A stretch of DNA of 64,000 bases from positions 25,962-89,961 of the IMG/VR virus record IMGVR_UViG_3300042876_000418. The stretch is one strand, 5' to 3'. The DNA comes from a virus. Below the pieces are notes generated by a model. That model saw only the letters and a list, made by a program, of their open reading frames with translations, made no database searches and was not told the origin of the DNA. A program made the position numbers and the translations under genes. Position 1 is the first letter of the stretch; each line of letters opens with the position of its first letter. Positions 55,701 to 63,607 of the stretch are shown here, one piece after another.

Positions 55701-56210
55701 TGCCCCCTGGACAGGAACGATCCTCCAGGAACAGCGGTCGTTTTGCCCACAGGAGCTTGAGAGGTCTCCAGGAATTGCCGGTAGTGGCAAACTTCCAATT
55801 GTACCCGCCCAATACGGCTCCACAATTGCGCCGGTGTACATCTCTGCCCGATTCTTCCACGCCTTCCAGGGTGCCCCCTCGTAATCAAACCACGTCTTTG
55901 GGGTGTACCCTGCCGCCGTGGCGTTGGCCACTTCGATATTGATCGTGTCCTTGAACCCAGCCAGGAAGTCAAGTTGCTTGCGTAGTTGATCCGCCGCCCG
56001 CTTGAATTCAGTCTCAGCCAAGGTACCCTTACCCGATCCGAGCATATAGGCCGCCGCGATGTGCCGGGATAGAGACAGTCTCATCGCCGTGTGCCACTGG
56101 TCAAGGGTGATGTTCCCATATTGGAACGCATCGAATAACTTGACGATATCCGCCTGGAATCCGTCGAACAACGGAATCAGGTCAGCGGGCAGGCCGGCGC
56201 TACTGGTCAT
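52794..56210 (-). CDS. Head morphogenesis protein with intein and C-terminal zincin domain, 1138 aa
   Basis: The N-extein (residues 1-196) and the start of the C-extein resemble Mu F-like/SPP1 gp7-like minor head proteins, with SSCGQNDRCSWRI and EHC|QQC as a putative zinc site. The intein is residues 197-609. After splicing the 725-aa product continues with LKGGKGSGNFGHSGRPGKH, a coiled coil and THELGHALESRDP (HExxH) ... ATEIVSMGIQ. Directly after the portal gene, overlapping it by 11 bp. Confidence 0.85.
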   Translation of the reverse strand: MTSSAGLPADLIPLFDGFQADIVKLFDAFQYGNITLDQWHTAMRLSLSRHIAAAYMLGSGKGTLAETEFKRAADQLRKQLDFLAGFKDTINIEVANATAAGYTPKTWFDYEGAPWKAWKNRAEMYTGAIVEPYWAGTIGSLPLPAIPGDLSSSCGQNDRCSWRIVPVQGADMAKPEGADGDYDCYWVLDPSPKVEHCFPKGTTIETPSGKKPIELIRTGDIVTTMNGPKKVITVFKREYKGKLVTVKSGNKSVSCTPNHPFLTQRGWIRADELKPSDQSVLLESSDNFIFSNVFIPNTNDGVSTGGKIGVLGAIPGLLFRLPFGKWIESRVTMPVSAVNLNNKIFDFYIDNKFSLDHKIGLVPDSNLVKNRHELYFKFAWMSLLVFARRCAETLKSLPIFLGMIFPKLVHLIERFFVFHWVGFRHANPGGFINYSFCRLFADCKMQVVRFGPDFYRIKPKSFSDLFASICSVVRHKILNLGICPATMSFISYNSWFRRWARVSSWASTGWASIVNAMNHITPAFYAAPSNLCYVFLGIRIVSAQDRAVHMLAPSRMRDELFPAKVTNELRLDSVNHRYIIPNKHERVYVYNFEVEDVHHYIANGFVVHNCQQCIQRGIEWNPLKIRGWELVLPNYSYQVKERLESELIEALKGGKGSGNFGHSGRPGKHGGSAPQGESLGDKAKYARLEAGLKRRGEKLAAKFQDTLRSNPEYMQAQGRINEGRARIVEAGAKLEVFNAERRALDKERAAMVSRVDELSRNELTKRKEESALSAKMVEARIKHLAAPDDTRLKNKLDKLTTEHAAKLEEIKQAEAETREYKKTVSAPRAYAIMAREDEISNESKQALADFHTAKSDYEQIARTDGQKALTIAMRAADKLRQKVMSESVGGAIAKIKAEHQAELDSILPLLVTGPLLDTEKTRDKWAKLHDREIELKGRIQAANRLGDAMGESLFSQNEAGQARSDVDSAVIFKDKVNEGFDAFNRLAGHNPLMERSPIKVTYDNSDRAYFNGAGISVNSQVAPWHVTHELGHALESRDPAINVLATEFLRWRTEYQPVEKLRDLTGYPYRDDEVAIKDSFMSPYVGKIYGNRDHPAATEIVSMGIQYMMDSESRFYMSKRDPEYFNFTYALLHLGRIK
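54384..55622 (-). other. Intein in head morphogenesis gene with antisense endonuclease
   Basis: 413 residues from Cys (55622-55620) to Asn (54386-54384), followed by the +1 Cys. N-block: CFPKGTTIETPSGKKPIEL and SVSCTPNHPFLTQRGWI (TxxH block B). C-block: YVYNFEVEDVHHYIANGFVVHN. Residues 1-79 and 381-413 are the splicing domain. Residues 80-380 are the antisense of a plus-strand endonuclease gene and do not resemble a protein domain. The frame stays open throughout. Confidence 0.9.
54483..55385 (+). CDS. Vsr/DUF559-type homing endonuclease, antisense inside the intein, 300 aa
   Basis: The start at 54483 (MINTVKTQFICNFCGKEF) is chosen because TATAAT lies just upstream (54471-54476). N-terminal zinc knuckles (CNFCGKEF, CCVKCG, CPTCGG), a Myb/SANT-like helix region (WTDSQIEYLMSHY), a NUMOD3-like NPMKNKESLDKMNKFWED, and a C-terminal PD-(D/E)xK/Vsr nuclease: HPSKLEIKFMTILDQ, KFIVDVKIENFIIQVDGGYWHG, TACGYTVIRIWDEDV. 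Its codons match the intein's codons triplet for triplet. Stop at 55385 falls opposite intein residue 80. Confidence 0.88.
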   Translation: MINTVKTQFICNFCGKEFIPHSRGGKHMYCSILCRNYANSKKNVAKIGRCCVKCGRYMVHRIYDTCPTCGGPRRNPRPTSKPRVIRNKRHSRWTDSQIEYLMSHYTTDGCKEVGKALGLDPIKVRTKANNLHLTISKETAKRIVYETSRVRMTESNPMKNKESLDKMNKFWEDHPEKDRQRFESFRASSCEYQKTHPSKLEIKFMTILDQIGIRYESYFMIKAKFIVDVKIENFIIQVDGGYWHGHPRFNPLTERQAKQQARDRAQDAYLTACGYTVIRIWDEDVTKDKVIATLKQYGLI

Positions 56211-58887
56211 TGTGTACCGTCGCTATCGCTTTGGATTTGATCGCCAGTTTACGCGCCGCTGCAAGTTGAGAGCGGAGCAGGGTGTCAATGTCGTCAGTCG
56301 GCCTCCCTTTCGCCTCTTTCGCCGTAGAGCGTGGTTTGACGGTCACCTTGTCAATTACATCTTGAATGTCTAATTTTTGCGTAGCGGGCACCGTAGAGGC
56401 TGGAGGGGCCATTGTAGCCGGGGTGGTAGTCTGCGATTGCCGCTGTAATTCGGTATCCACTTCATCGTCCGGGTCTTCGGTATCACTCAAGTTTTCCTCA
56501 GCCGTGTGGGCGGTGGTCTGGAATTCCTTTGGCAACTCATCCGCGTCGATCATGATCTGCATTTCCTGTTGAGCTGTGGTAATGCCCTTGTCAATTCTGA
56601 CGCCGGCTACATCGGCCCGCTGTTTGCTAATCTTGATCTGCTGGTCAATATCGCGGTAGTCCTTCTCTGTCCACTCGAATTCCACACCATCAGGTAACAC
56701 GTAATGATTGAGGGCATGGGTGAACGCCTGCCGAAACGCAACGAGTCCCTTACCCTGGGCTTTGTCAGCCAGGACCGTTGACTGAGTGCCGCCGCTCAGG
56801 CCCTGCCCGGATAGGGGCTGTAGCTCCTGGATATCCAACCCAATCGCGTTGGCATAAGTGAGCACCGCGATATCGAATTCTTCTTTCCGGTTGAACCGAT
56901 CCGGGATTTCAGCCAGGGGGATTGAAACCAATGAGGGCTGTTGGTCCTGGGGCACGCCCACGATAACCGCGCCCATGTAGGCCGTGATACCGCGCGATAC
57001 CTGGTCGCTCTTGACGGCTTCAACCGCGCCCGAGATTTGCTTATCCAGCACGCCGTTGACAATGTGAATAGCCAGGGGATGAAGGCCGCCCACCTTTTCG
57101 CGTAAGTACCATTCGATTGTAGCCAGTTTGTAGATAGCGAAGTATGCTCTTGAAGCGGCTGAAAGTCCCACCCCGTAATACGTCTCGCCGGGGTCCGGCA
57201 TATCTGCAAACATGATGATCTGATAGTCCTTCATCTCGTGCAATCGCCCGTCCCGACTCCGGTAGATAACCGGAATGTCAGGATTGCCCGTGCGTTGACA
57301 ACGGATGGAGTCTAAGTGACGCAAGCCGATGATCTTGGATCCAATAGATTTGGTTTCGCGTATGATCTCAATAAACGCTCCATTGTCGGTACAGTTATGC
57401 ACAACCATATTGGCGGCTATGAAATTTTCAGTTTCCTCAACCCCAATATTGAAAGTTGTTTTTTGATAAGAAATGCCAGTCGTTGGATTTTTTTGACAAC
57501 TATAAACAACTTTATCATAAGCTGCACTTGCGGGATTTACAAACTTCGTAGATTCGTCATAGGCGGGCGCGTCTTTGGGAAGTTTATAACGCATAGGGTC
57601 GGGGATATAAGATCCCATGTATTGAACTAACCGCCGCGTTCCTTCGGCTGTAACATAAATGACAGGATATTTTTTACCATTCTTCATCCCCATCATAGTC
57701 AAATGGCAAGGAAATCCTTTTTCTGATAGGAAATTTGCAAGCCATTCCACGTCATCAACAGTAAACCCATTTGTATAAAGGTTCATCGTTGGGGTGGTAA
57801 AATTTCCAGCGCGCGTTTTATGTGTAAGGAAAGACCCATCATCACAGAACCACGCCGCCATCATTCTTGGAGAGAAGTATTTCTGAATATATTCGCGCGG
57901 TACAATCTTTTTCCCTTCTGGGTACCATGCTTGATACCACGGGATCAAAGCAGTGCTGCCGCGACTATTCACTGTAACGGATACGGAATGCCCTTTTCCG
58001 TATCCTCGAGTGTTTGGGTTTACCTTATAGCCCGTCCATTGAAACCCAGACAGGATTTCTTGCTTGTACTGCAACCATACTTCTTGGGCAAGGCAATGTC
58101 CAAAACGAAGAACGGCGCGTTTTTTTATCATACTCATGCTTGCGTCCCCAAGCATGGTGCCTGTCATGAGTTGAGCTTGTTCTTCTGACGGATCAAAATC
58201 TCCAGTTGCAACCATCATTCCAGGAGTGATGTCTTTTGCTTCCACCCATCCATCCGTTGTTAGGAACGGGTGATTATCGGTTGCAAATATACCGCCCGGA
58301 TTAGTGCGCCCATGATTTGAATTTTCAAGAGATATCCACCACCATTTTCGATCCCCAAGTGGATTTTTAAACCAATTATTGATTGGTCTTTCGACTATCC
58401 TGCCATTGGAATCAACGCTCAAAACCGGGCCTGGGTCTCTTTCCTGGACGATATCTCGAATCGATTTTGTTTGCCCGATTCTATCTCCGCCCATCTTGAT
58501 TCTTGCTTCGCCAGAAAGACACAGGAAATCCCTAAGTGTCTTGCTGATGAACCCTACCCACCCCACCCGCGATCCATCCGCGCCGATTAGAAGCTGTTGG
58601 GCTTCCTTCGCTTTGCGGGGGTGCTTCGTTTTGATATTGAACGCCTGGCTTGCCACCTTTGTGATTGCAATCCCAATAGCGCCGGCCCACATGGCCTCGT
58701 GATGAACAGTAGCACGAAGCACAGCATCCCGGCTGTAACTCCAATACGGCGGGGGTACCGGGGGCAGTGCGATTCTATCGTAGCCGGCATAATACGGCAC
58801 GATGAAGTTGATCACCGCGCCGTTGGATACACCGGGGATCTCTTTTGCGGTTACGCTTTTCTGTAGGAAATCGTCTTCTTCAGCCAT
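56200..58887 (-). CDS. Portal protein with intein, 895 aa (519 aa after splicing)
   Basis: The spliced product fits a phage portal: N-terminal Pro-rich entry (LPPVPPPYWSYSRDAVL), TLRDFL|CTDNGAFIEIIRET, the conserved-looking GLRHLDSIRCQRTGNPDIPVIY stretch, PGETYYGVGLSAASRAYFAI, and IQELQPLSGQGLSGGTQST, with a helical C-terminus. The intein (residues 123-498) separates L and C. Preceded by GTGAGGTAAC. Next to the minor head gene, the usual portal neighbourhood. Confidence 0.88.
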   Translation of the reverse strand: MAEEDDFLQKSVTAKEIPGVSNGAVINFIVPYYAGYDRIALPPVPPPYWSYSRDAVLRATVHHEAMWAGAIGIAITKVASQAFNIKTKHPRKAKEAQQLLIGADGSRVGWVGFISKTLRDFLCLSGEARIKMGGDRIGQTKSIRDIVQERDPGPVLSVDSNGRIVERPINNWFKNPLGDRKWWWISLENSNHGRTNPGGIFATDNHPFLTTDGWVEAKDITPGMMVATGDFDPSEEQAQLMTGTMLGDASMSMIKKRAVLRFGHCLAQEVWLQYKQEILSGFQWTGYKVNPNTRGYGKGHSVSVTVNSRGSTALIPWYQAWYPEGKKIVPREYIQKYFSPRMMAAWFCDDGSFLTHKTRAGNFTTPTMNLYTNGFTVDDVEWLANFLSEKGFPCHLTMMGMKNGKKYPVIYVTAEGTRRLVQYMGSYIPDPMRYKLPKDAPAYDESTKFVNPASAAYDKVVYSCQKNPTTGISYQKTTFNIGVEETENFIAANMVVHNCTDNGAFIEIIRETKSIGSKIIGLRHLDSIRCQRTGNPDIPVIYRSRDGRLHEMKDYQIIMFADMPDPGETYYGVGLSAASRAYFAIYKLATIEWYLREKVGGLHPLAIHIVNGVLDKQISGAVEAVKSDQVSRGITAYMGAVIVGVPQDQQPSLVSIPLAEIPDRFNRKEEFDIAVLTYANAIGLDIQELQPLSGQGLSGGTQSTVLADKAQGKGLVAFRQAFTHALNHYVLPDGVEFEWTEKDYRDIDQQIKISKQRADVAGVRIDKGITTAQQEMQIMIDADELPKEFQTTAHTAEENLSDTEDPDDEVDTELQRQSQTTTPATMAPPASTVPATQKLDIQDVIDKVTVKPRSTAKEAKGRPTDDIDTLLRSQLAAARKLAIKSKAIATVHNDQ
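57394..58521 (-). other. LAGLIDADG intein in portal gene
   Basis: 376 residues from CLSGEARIKMGG to NFIAANMVVHN|C. Block B ATDNHPFLTTDGWVEAKDI. Two LAGLIDADG motifs (MTGTMLGDASMSM and MMAAWFCDDGSFL) indicate a conventional in-frame homing endonuclease. It interrupts the conserved portal region after RDFL. Confidence 0.93.
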
Positions 58888-58933
58888 GTTACCTCACAAA
58901 TTCATAATAACCCATCAGGGCGTAACTTTCAAT

Positions 58934-60709
58934 CTACACCGCCGCTTTCAGGCCGGCAATGAGTTTAGCTACCTGCGATTCAAGCGCCGCCAGTCGGGCG
59001 ATTACTGCGGCTAAATCCGGATCGGTGACGGGCGGCTCAATCGGGGGTTCAATGGGCGGGGTGATAGTAGCGCCCAAGAAGTTGCCCATTGCTGCCTGCG
59101 TGTCATTCCACAAGTTGAGGGATACCGTAACCGAGCCGCCATTCGCATCTGTCAATTGTCCCTTCACTTTGAGGGATTGGTCACTGTACTCGTGCGCCAG
59201 AATGCGCTCAAAGTATAGATCGGGGTAGGATGTGAACTTGAAACTATCGGCGGGCCGAAACTCCCACAGTTCTGACAGCGTTGGAAATTCACGGGTGTTG
59301 GTTTGCGTCCACTCTCCAAGATGCAACCACAGCCATTCTTTCGCGTTGTTGAGCATCATGGTGAAGTCATTCTGGTACAACCATAGCCACCACGGGCCGG
59401 TATACAGGATGATGGGGACATTCGGGATGTAGCCACGTAGCATCAGCCAGCGTAGCGGGTTGGCTGTGTGATTGAAGCTCAGGGTTTGCCAGAAGTCATT
59501 GACTGGCTGGTCTTTGAATCCGATTGTTTTAGTCGATCCAATCTCAATCGCCTTGACATCCAACCACTTGAGAGTTTTGGCAAAGAGGCCATCCATACTG
59601 AAATTACCGTCACACCAGGACGATAACAAACCAGGAAGGGCAAGGTTCTGGCGGACGGAATCCTGCTTTTGCGCTTCATCGAAATTGCCAGGGCACGATT
59701 GAAACTCAATCGGTTCCTTACCGAATTGCTCAATACCCCATCTTCCCCCATGAATATTGAAACGCCCAATCACAGGGATACCAGCGGTTGCCAGTTGCTT
59801 GAAGCGGCCTTTGAAGGTTGGATCACTGTAAACCGGCATGTGCTTGTGTCCGGCGTCCCATTCATCATAACCGCCCATGCGAAGAATAACGGCATTCGCG
59901 CCCAATTCGGTGGGGGCGACTTTTAGCGCCTGGTCACTACGCCAGGTAAACAGAGTCGCGCGATCCGCCTGCTTGACGGTTGTCTTGTAAAGTAAAGTTG
60001 CCATAGGAGTTGTTACCTTCTTTCCAAAGAATTCAATCATTTGATCCTGGGTACCATTGTAACTGTCCAGGTCCACAGGCCCGGCGATTCCGTCTTGCCG
60101 CCCGGTACCGCCCTCGTACTGCCAAACCTTCCATGTAGTCCAGTCTTTCGGCATACGGATGTCGCTGGAATAGTTTGTCCAGGACGCCACCCATAACCAG
60201 TAATGGGACCAATTGGGTAAGGTGTAGTCGATACCCTTGTAGTTTACTTTGGCCCCGGATCGTCTCACCCATTCATCCCAGTAGTTTTGTCTGGTATATA
60301 TTCCGGGCGTGATTCCCGTCGCCTTCTCAACCGCGGATAGCCACTGCATCAACCAAACGGAATGAATCTCGGGTGAGGGGGGCAAGATGTTGATCTTTGT
60401 TCCATTTGCGTCGGTATACGCGATGTTCTCAACGTCAAGCGAGATTACTTTAGGCTTGACTGCCAGGCCGTTGTAGATTCTTAGGAATTCAGTGATTTGA
60501 ACTTCCGGGCCTAAGTTGGGCTGGAAGAAAAAATAAATTCCCACGGGCACGCCTGCTGCCAGCGCATTTGCGTAGTGCTCCTGAAAGCGCCCGTCCTCGA
60601 AATTAGACTGTCCACAGCGGACGATGATTCCGACTCCTAACTCCGCCAGTCGGGGCCAATCTATCACAGGTTGATATTCTGAAATGTCACAAATTTTAGG
60701 ATAGGTCAT
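58934..60709 (-). CDS. GH25 lysozyme endolysin with second GH25-like domain, 591 aa
   Basis: Residues about 1-225 match GH25 lysozymes (catalytic D8 in CDISEYQP, D92/E94 in SLDVEN, and GPVDLDSYNG near the end), cleaving bacterial peptidoglycan. Residues about 240-520 read like a degenerate TIM-barrel repeat (AVILRMGGYDEWDAGHKH; IPVIGRFNIHGGRWGIEQF; LYTGPWWLWLYQND) without the same acid pair. A C-terminal Pro-rich linker and coiled coil (IEPPIEPPVTDPDLAAVIARL) may bind the wall or oligomerise. Confidence 0.85.
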   Translation of the reverse strand: MTYPKICDISEYQPVIDWPRLAELGVGIIVRCGQSNFEDGRFQEHYANALAAGVPVGIYFFFQPNLGPEVQITEFLRIYNGLAVKPKVISLDVENIAYTDANGTKINILPPSPEIHSVWLMQWLSAVEKATGITPGIYTRQNYWDEWVRRSGAKVNYKGIDYTLPNWSHYWLWVASWTNYSSDIRMPKDWTTWKVWQYEGGTGRQDGIAGPVDLDSYNGTQDQMIEFFGKKVTTPMATLLYKTTVKQADRATLFTWRSDQALKVAPTELGANAVILRMGGYDEWDAGHKHMPVYSDPTFKGRFKQLATAGIPVIGRFNIHGGRWGIEQFGKEPIEFQSCPGNFDEAQKQDSVRQNLALPGLLSSWCDGNFSMDGLFAKTLKWLDVKAIEIGSTKTIGFKDQPVNDFWQTLSFNHTANPLRWLMLRGYIPNVPIILYTGPWWLWLYQNDFTMMLNNAKEWLWLHLGEWTQTNTREFPTLSELWEFRPADSFKFTSYPDLYFERILAHEYSDQSLKVKGQLTDANGGSVTVSLNLWNDTQAAMGNFLGATITPPIEPPIEPPVTDPDLAAVIARLAALESQVAKLIAGLKAAV

Positions 60710-60720
60710 ATTTTTCCTGT

Positions 60721-62409
60721 TTATTTTGCCGAAAGTTGTCTTGATCCTGGCGTGTCTTTCTGGTAATGGACGCCGTAAGTCAACACGACCACGTCACCAG
60801 CATTGCCGCCAGTCCTTGATATTGTACAGGCAAGTTGCGCGCCTAATTCGGCTGCACCCGCGAATCCAGTCGAATCGTAGATATCGAGCTTGTACCCACC
60901 TACGGCGCTGGCAAGTTGAACGCTTGTCGCGGATAATGGAACGCTGCCGCTCGTTATTCCGGTAGACTGACGTAACTCCCAATAAAAGGTAAATGTCACC
61001 CCGGTCGTGCCCGCGGATTCGCCAGCCTTCAGAAAAAAGTGGGTGTGTGGGTACACCGTAACCGAAAGTTTTGCATGGTGCGGTATTTCTTGTACGCCGC
61101 CGCAAAACTGATTATTGGCGCTCGTAAACTCACGATGCACACAGCTATTGATAATGACGAAATCAGGCTGAGACGCCGCAGGCCCACCCGAACGAGCAAC
61201 ATCAAAATTCAAATCTTCGTAGACTGGCGTATCGTATACAAGAGTTTTGGCCGCGCCGGTTGCAACGTGCAAATCACTTGCCGCAATAAGGTTAGTTTTG
61301 ATCTCCCCCTTCGTGCCGTCATATCCAATCGACATATCCTGGCCGGCTCCGAATTGAACCGTTTTATTGTCAGCGTCGATGATGATATTCTCGTTTGTGG
61401 TCAGATCGCCTGTCAATGGGTCGTTGGTAGCGTCAAGGCGTAAATATACGCTATCCAATACGGTTGACAGCGGCCCCTCTACCCACGCCCCGTTATCCGC
61501 GTAGATCCCGTTCCCATCTGTAGTTGGTCGGGGTGTGTGCCTGACAAGCGCCGCGTCCCGGATGTCCTCAGCGTGCTCAGTATCGTGCGCCGCAGTGGTC
61601 AAGAATCCGGCACTCATACCTATGAACGCCCAATAATCCGAGTTCTTTTGCACATCGCGCTGGTCCCAGGTCGTGCCGTCGTAAATTTCAAGATCGACAT
61701 AGGCGTCCTGAGTAATAACCCCGGTCACGTTTGAATTTATAAGTTGTACGAGCAGGGTACCCGCAGTCTTGACACTCTCAACCGCGTATCCCTCGGCTTG
61801 GATTACGGACTGATCAATAATAACCGTTACCGTATCCGCACCATCTGGCACATAGATACTCGTGCCACCAGTAGCAAATGCACAATGTTTTCCTGTGAAG
61901 GTTGATCCATTGCCAACAGTAACCGGGCCAACTACATAGCAGTTTTCTATCGTAAATCTGCACCCATCCCATACATTGAACCGCCCTACCAGCGTGCAGT
62001 GGTAAATAAGATAGTTAGTATCGGATTGCGCGCCCGGTAGAGATCCGGAAATACGGACGTTTTTATCAACTTCAATTTCCGTACCCACAATCACAACGGG
62101 CGGGATTGTGATTACCGCGTCAAGCGCAGGATCAAAGGCCCCGATTGCAGAGGTCAATCCGGCCCAGGTGGGCGCGTATTGGGATGGTGTTGAGGCGTTA
62201 CGGTGATAGATAAGAATAGATTGAACCGTGCCCCCACCACCGGGTGACCATATCCACGTAGAGGCAAGATCATCGTAATACCCGTACTCGCCCGTGTCCG
62301 TAGCGAAGGCCAGCATAGTTGACATAGGACTGACAATCGCCTCAATATTAGCTTTGAGGTCCTTGTATACGGGGGATGGAATGCCGAGCGGGTCGTTACG
62401 TCCTGTCAT
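60721..62409 (-). CDS. Tail fibre/appendage protein, 562 aa
   Basis: N-terminal helical segment and TGEYGYYDDLASTWIW, then a repetitive beta-helix-like region (VVIVGTEIEVDKNVRISG; CHTLVGRFNVWDGC-type turns; residues about 105-230) and a beta-rich C-terminus (GVTFTFYWELRQSTGITSG) as in receptor-binding appendages. Leader element E lies immediately upstream. No chaperone or enzyme motif visible. Confidence 0.6.
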   Translation of the reverse strand: MTGRNDPLGIPSPVYKDLKANIEAIVSPMSTMLAFATDTGEYGYYDDLASTWIWSPGGGGTVQSILIYHRNASTPSQYAPTWAGLTSAIGAFDPALDAVITIPPVVIVGTEIEVDKNVRISGSLPGAQSDTNYLIYHCTLVGRFNVWDGCRFTIENCYVVGPVTVGNGSTFTGKHCAFATGGTSIYVPDGADTVTVIIDQSVIQAEGYAVESVKTAGTLLVQLINSNVTGVITQDAYVDLEIYDGTTWDQRDVQKNSDYWAFIGMSAGFLTTAAHDTEHAEDIRDAALVRHTPRPTTDGNGIYADNGAWVEGPLSTVLDSVYLRLDATNDPLTGDLTTNENIIIDADNKTVQFGAGQDMSIGYDGTKGEIKTNLIAASDLHVATGAAKTLVYDTPVYEDLNFDVARSGGPAASQPDFVIINSCVHREFTSANNQFCGGVQEIPHHAKLSVTVYPHTHFFLKAGESAGTTGVTFTFYWELRQSTGITSGSVPLSATSVQLASAVGGYKLDIYDSTGFAGAAELGAQLACTISRTGGNAGDVVVLTYGVHYQKDTPGSRQLSAK

Positions 62410-62420
62410 GAGTTCTCCAT

Positions 62421-62495
62421 AAAAAATTGGCTACCATACGCGGTAGCCAATCTCCGCCCATCCATCGAATTTGGACCGGCGTTTACATTATAGCA
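62421..62495 (-). ncRNA. Leader element E: extended -10 promoter, short RNA, terminator
   Basis: Minus strand TGC-TATAAT (62495-62487), GCCGGTCC...GGAT hairpin, GGGCGGAGA, 9-bp terminator TTGGCTACC/GGTAGCCAA (62427-62450), TTTTTT, then ATGGAG and the fibre ATG. Same block order as A, B and D. Confidence 0.62.
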
Positions 62496-62502
62496 CATCG
62501 GG

Positions 62503-63495
62503 TTATAGGCTGATTTTGAACATCTCTTCCAACTCTAATTCGGACGTGTCGGGCAGGTAACTCTGGGTTGTCCCAACCGAATCGTGGTGAGCAATCAGGC
62601 GTAGCTTTTCGATTGGGAAGCCGGTCCGGCCCAACTCTCGGCAAACATAATGGGATCCATCTCCGTAATTGGTTAGCGCGGAATGGCGCATTGAATGGGG
62701 CGTGAAATCTTCGCCGGGGCCGCCTAACTCTGTAATCAATGGACGCATTTCTGTGAACCACTGGTACAAGTTATCTGTATTGGCCGCGCGCTTATTAGCC
62801 CCTGTCCCAATCACCCACAGCGATTCGATATCATCCGCCCCGCGCACCCGTAACCACGACTCCACCGCTTTCTGGGTGCCTGAGAAATATAGCAAGGTAA
62901 AACTCTTTTTACCCTTCCCTTTCACTTTGTTGGTGCTGTTCTTTGGCGCAGAAAGGAAAGACCCCTTTTCAACGAGCGCCAATTCACCCCGACGGCCCGC
63001 CGAATCGTAGGCCAGCATAAGTAATGCGGATTTCTGGTATTCCGCACGTTCGGTGAGCCTATCGCGCAATCTCAAGATTAGATCATCGCTCAGGAATACA
63101 ATCTCCCGGACGGGTTCGGCACTCAGACCTTTCACTTTGCGAACCGCGTTGTTCTGATAGTCCAGATCATCATCCGATTCCGCGTAATCCATCATGGATC
63201 GGATCGAAGTCATTAGCCGATTATGCCGCGCATTGGATACCCCACAATCATCAATTAGGTGCAGGGAGTATCGCCTAAAATCCTTCTTACCTAACTCTAG
63301 TACGCTTCGATTCCCCCATTCTCTGCATACATAGCACAGGAACCCCCGGATATCAGCGCGGTACTGATGTATCGTCTTTGGGCTTCTCTTTTGTTGTCTG
63401 AGTTCTAACAGGAAGTCGTCAAGCAGAGACTTGCTTGCCGGGTTGACTTTTACCCACGTCTCTTCATCGAATACGGAATTGTAGATTCTTTTCAT
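62503..63495 (-). CDS. int: Tyrosine recombinase (phage integrase), 330 aa
   Basis: Site-specific recombinase for integration or resolution. Core residues: R168/R169 (SAGRRGELAL), H267 and R270 (TPHSMRHSAL), H303 (LIAHHDSVGTT) and nucleophile Y313 (TQSYLPD). N-terminal SAM-like core-binding domain (KTIHQYRADIRGFLCY). Own promoter at 63533-63561 and TTTCTGGAGGGAAA ribosome site. attP was not identified. Confidence 0.92.
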   Translation of the reverse strand: MKRIYNSVFDEETWVKVNPASKSLLDDFLLELRQQKRSPKTIHQYRADIRGFLCYVCREWGNRSVLELGKKDFRRYSLHLIDDCGVSNARHNRLMTSIRSMMDYAESDDDLDYQNNAVRKVKGLSAEPVREIVFLSDDLILRLRDRLTERAEYQKSALLMLAYDSAGRRGELALVEKGSFLSAPKNSTNKVKGKGKKSFTLLYFSGTQKAVESWLRVRGADDIESLWVIGTGANKRAANTDNLYQWFTEMRPLITELGGPGEDFTPHSMRHSALTNYGDGSHYVCRELGRTGFPIEKLRLIAHHDSVGTTQSYLPDTSELELEEMFKISL

Positions 63496-63532
63496 TTTTC
63501 CCTCCAGAAAAATTGAAATATTGAAATTTTGT

Positions 63533-63561
63533 TCTATACTGTATTATATCATACTAAATAA
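63533..63561 (-). promoter_or_regulatory. Integrase promoter with GATATAATACAG motif
   Basis: Minus strand TTATTT (63561-63556), 17 bp (AGTATGATATAATACAG), TATAGA (63538-63533). A partial palindrome (GTAT..ATAC) spans the spacer and -10, as in the other regulated promoters. Confidence 0.55.
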
Positions 63562-63563
63562 AA

Positions 63564-63587
63564 ACACCCGGTTTTATCCAGGTGTTT
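63564..63587 (-). terminator. Intrinsic terminator of the partial LamG gene
   Basis: Minus strand AACACCTGG / CCGGGTGTT with a 6-base loop followed by TTTATTT, 20 bp after the stop at 63608 and just upstream of the integrase promoter. Confidence 0.75.
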
Positions 63588-63607
63588 GTGGTCAGCAAGC
63601 TAGCAAT

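Noticed and set aside
62410-62502. attP next to the integrase
   Set aside because: The inverted repeat there is explained by the leader terminator; no direct-repeat arm sites could be identified without a host attB.
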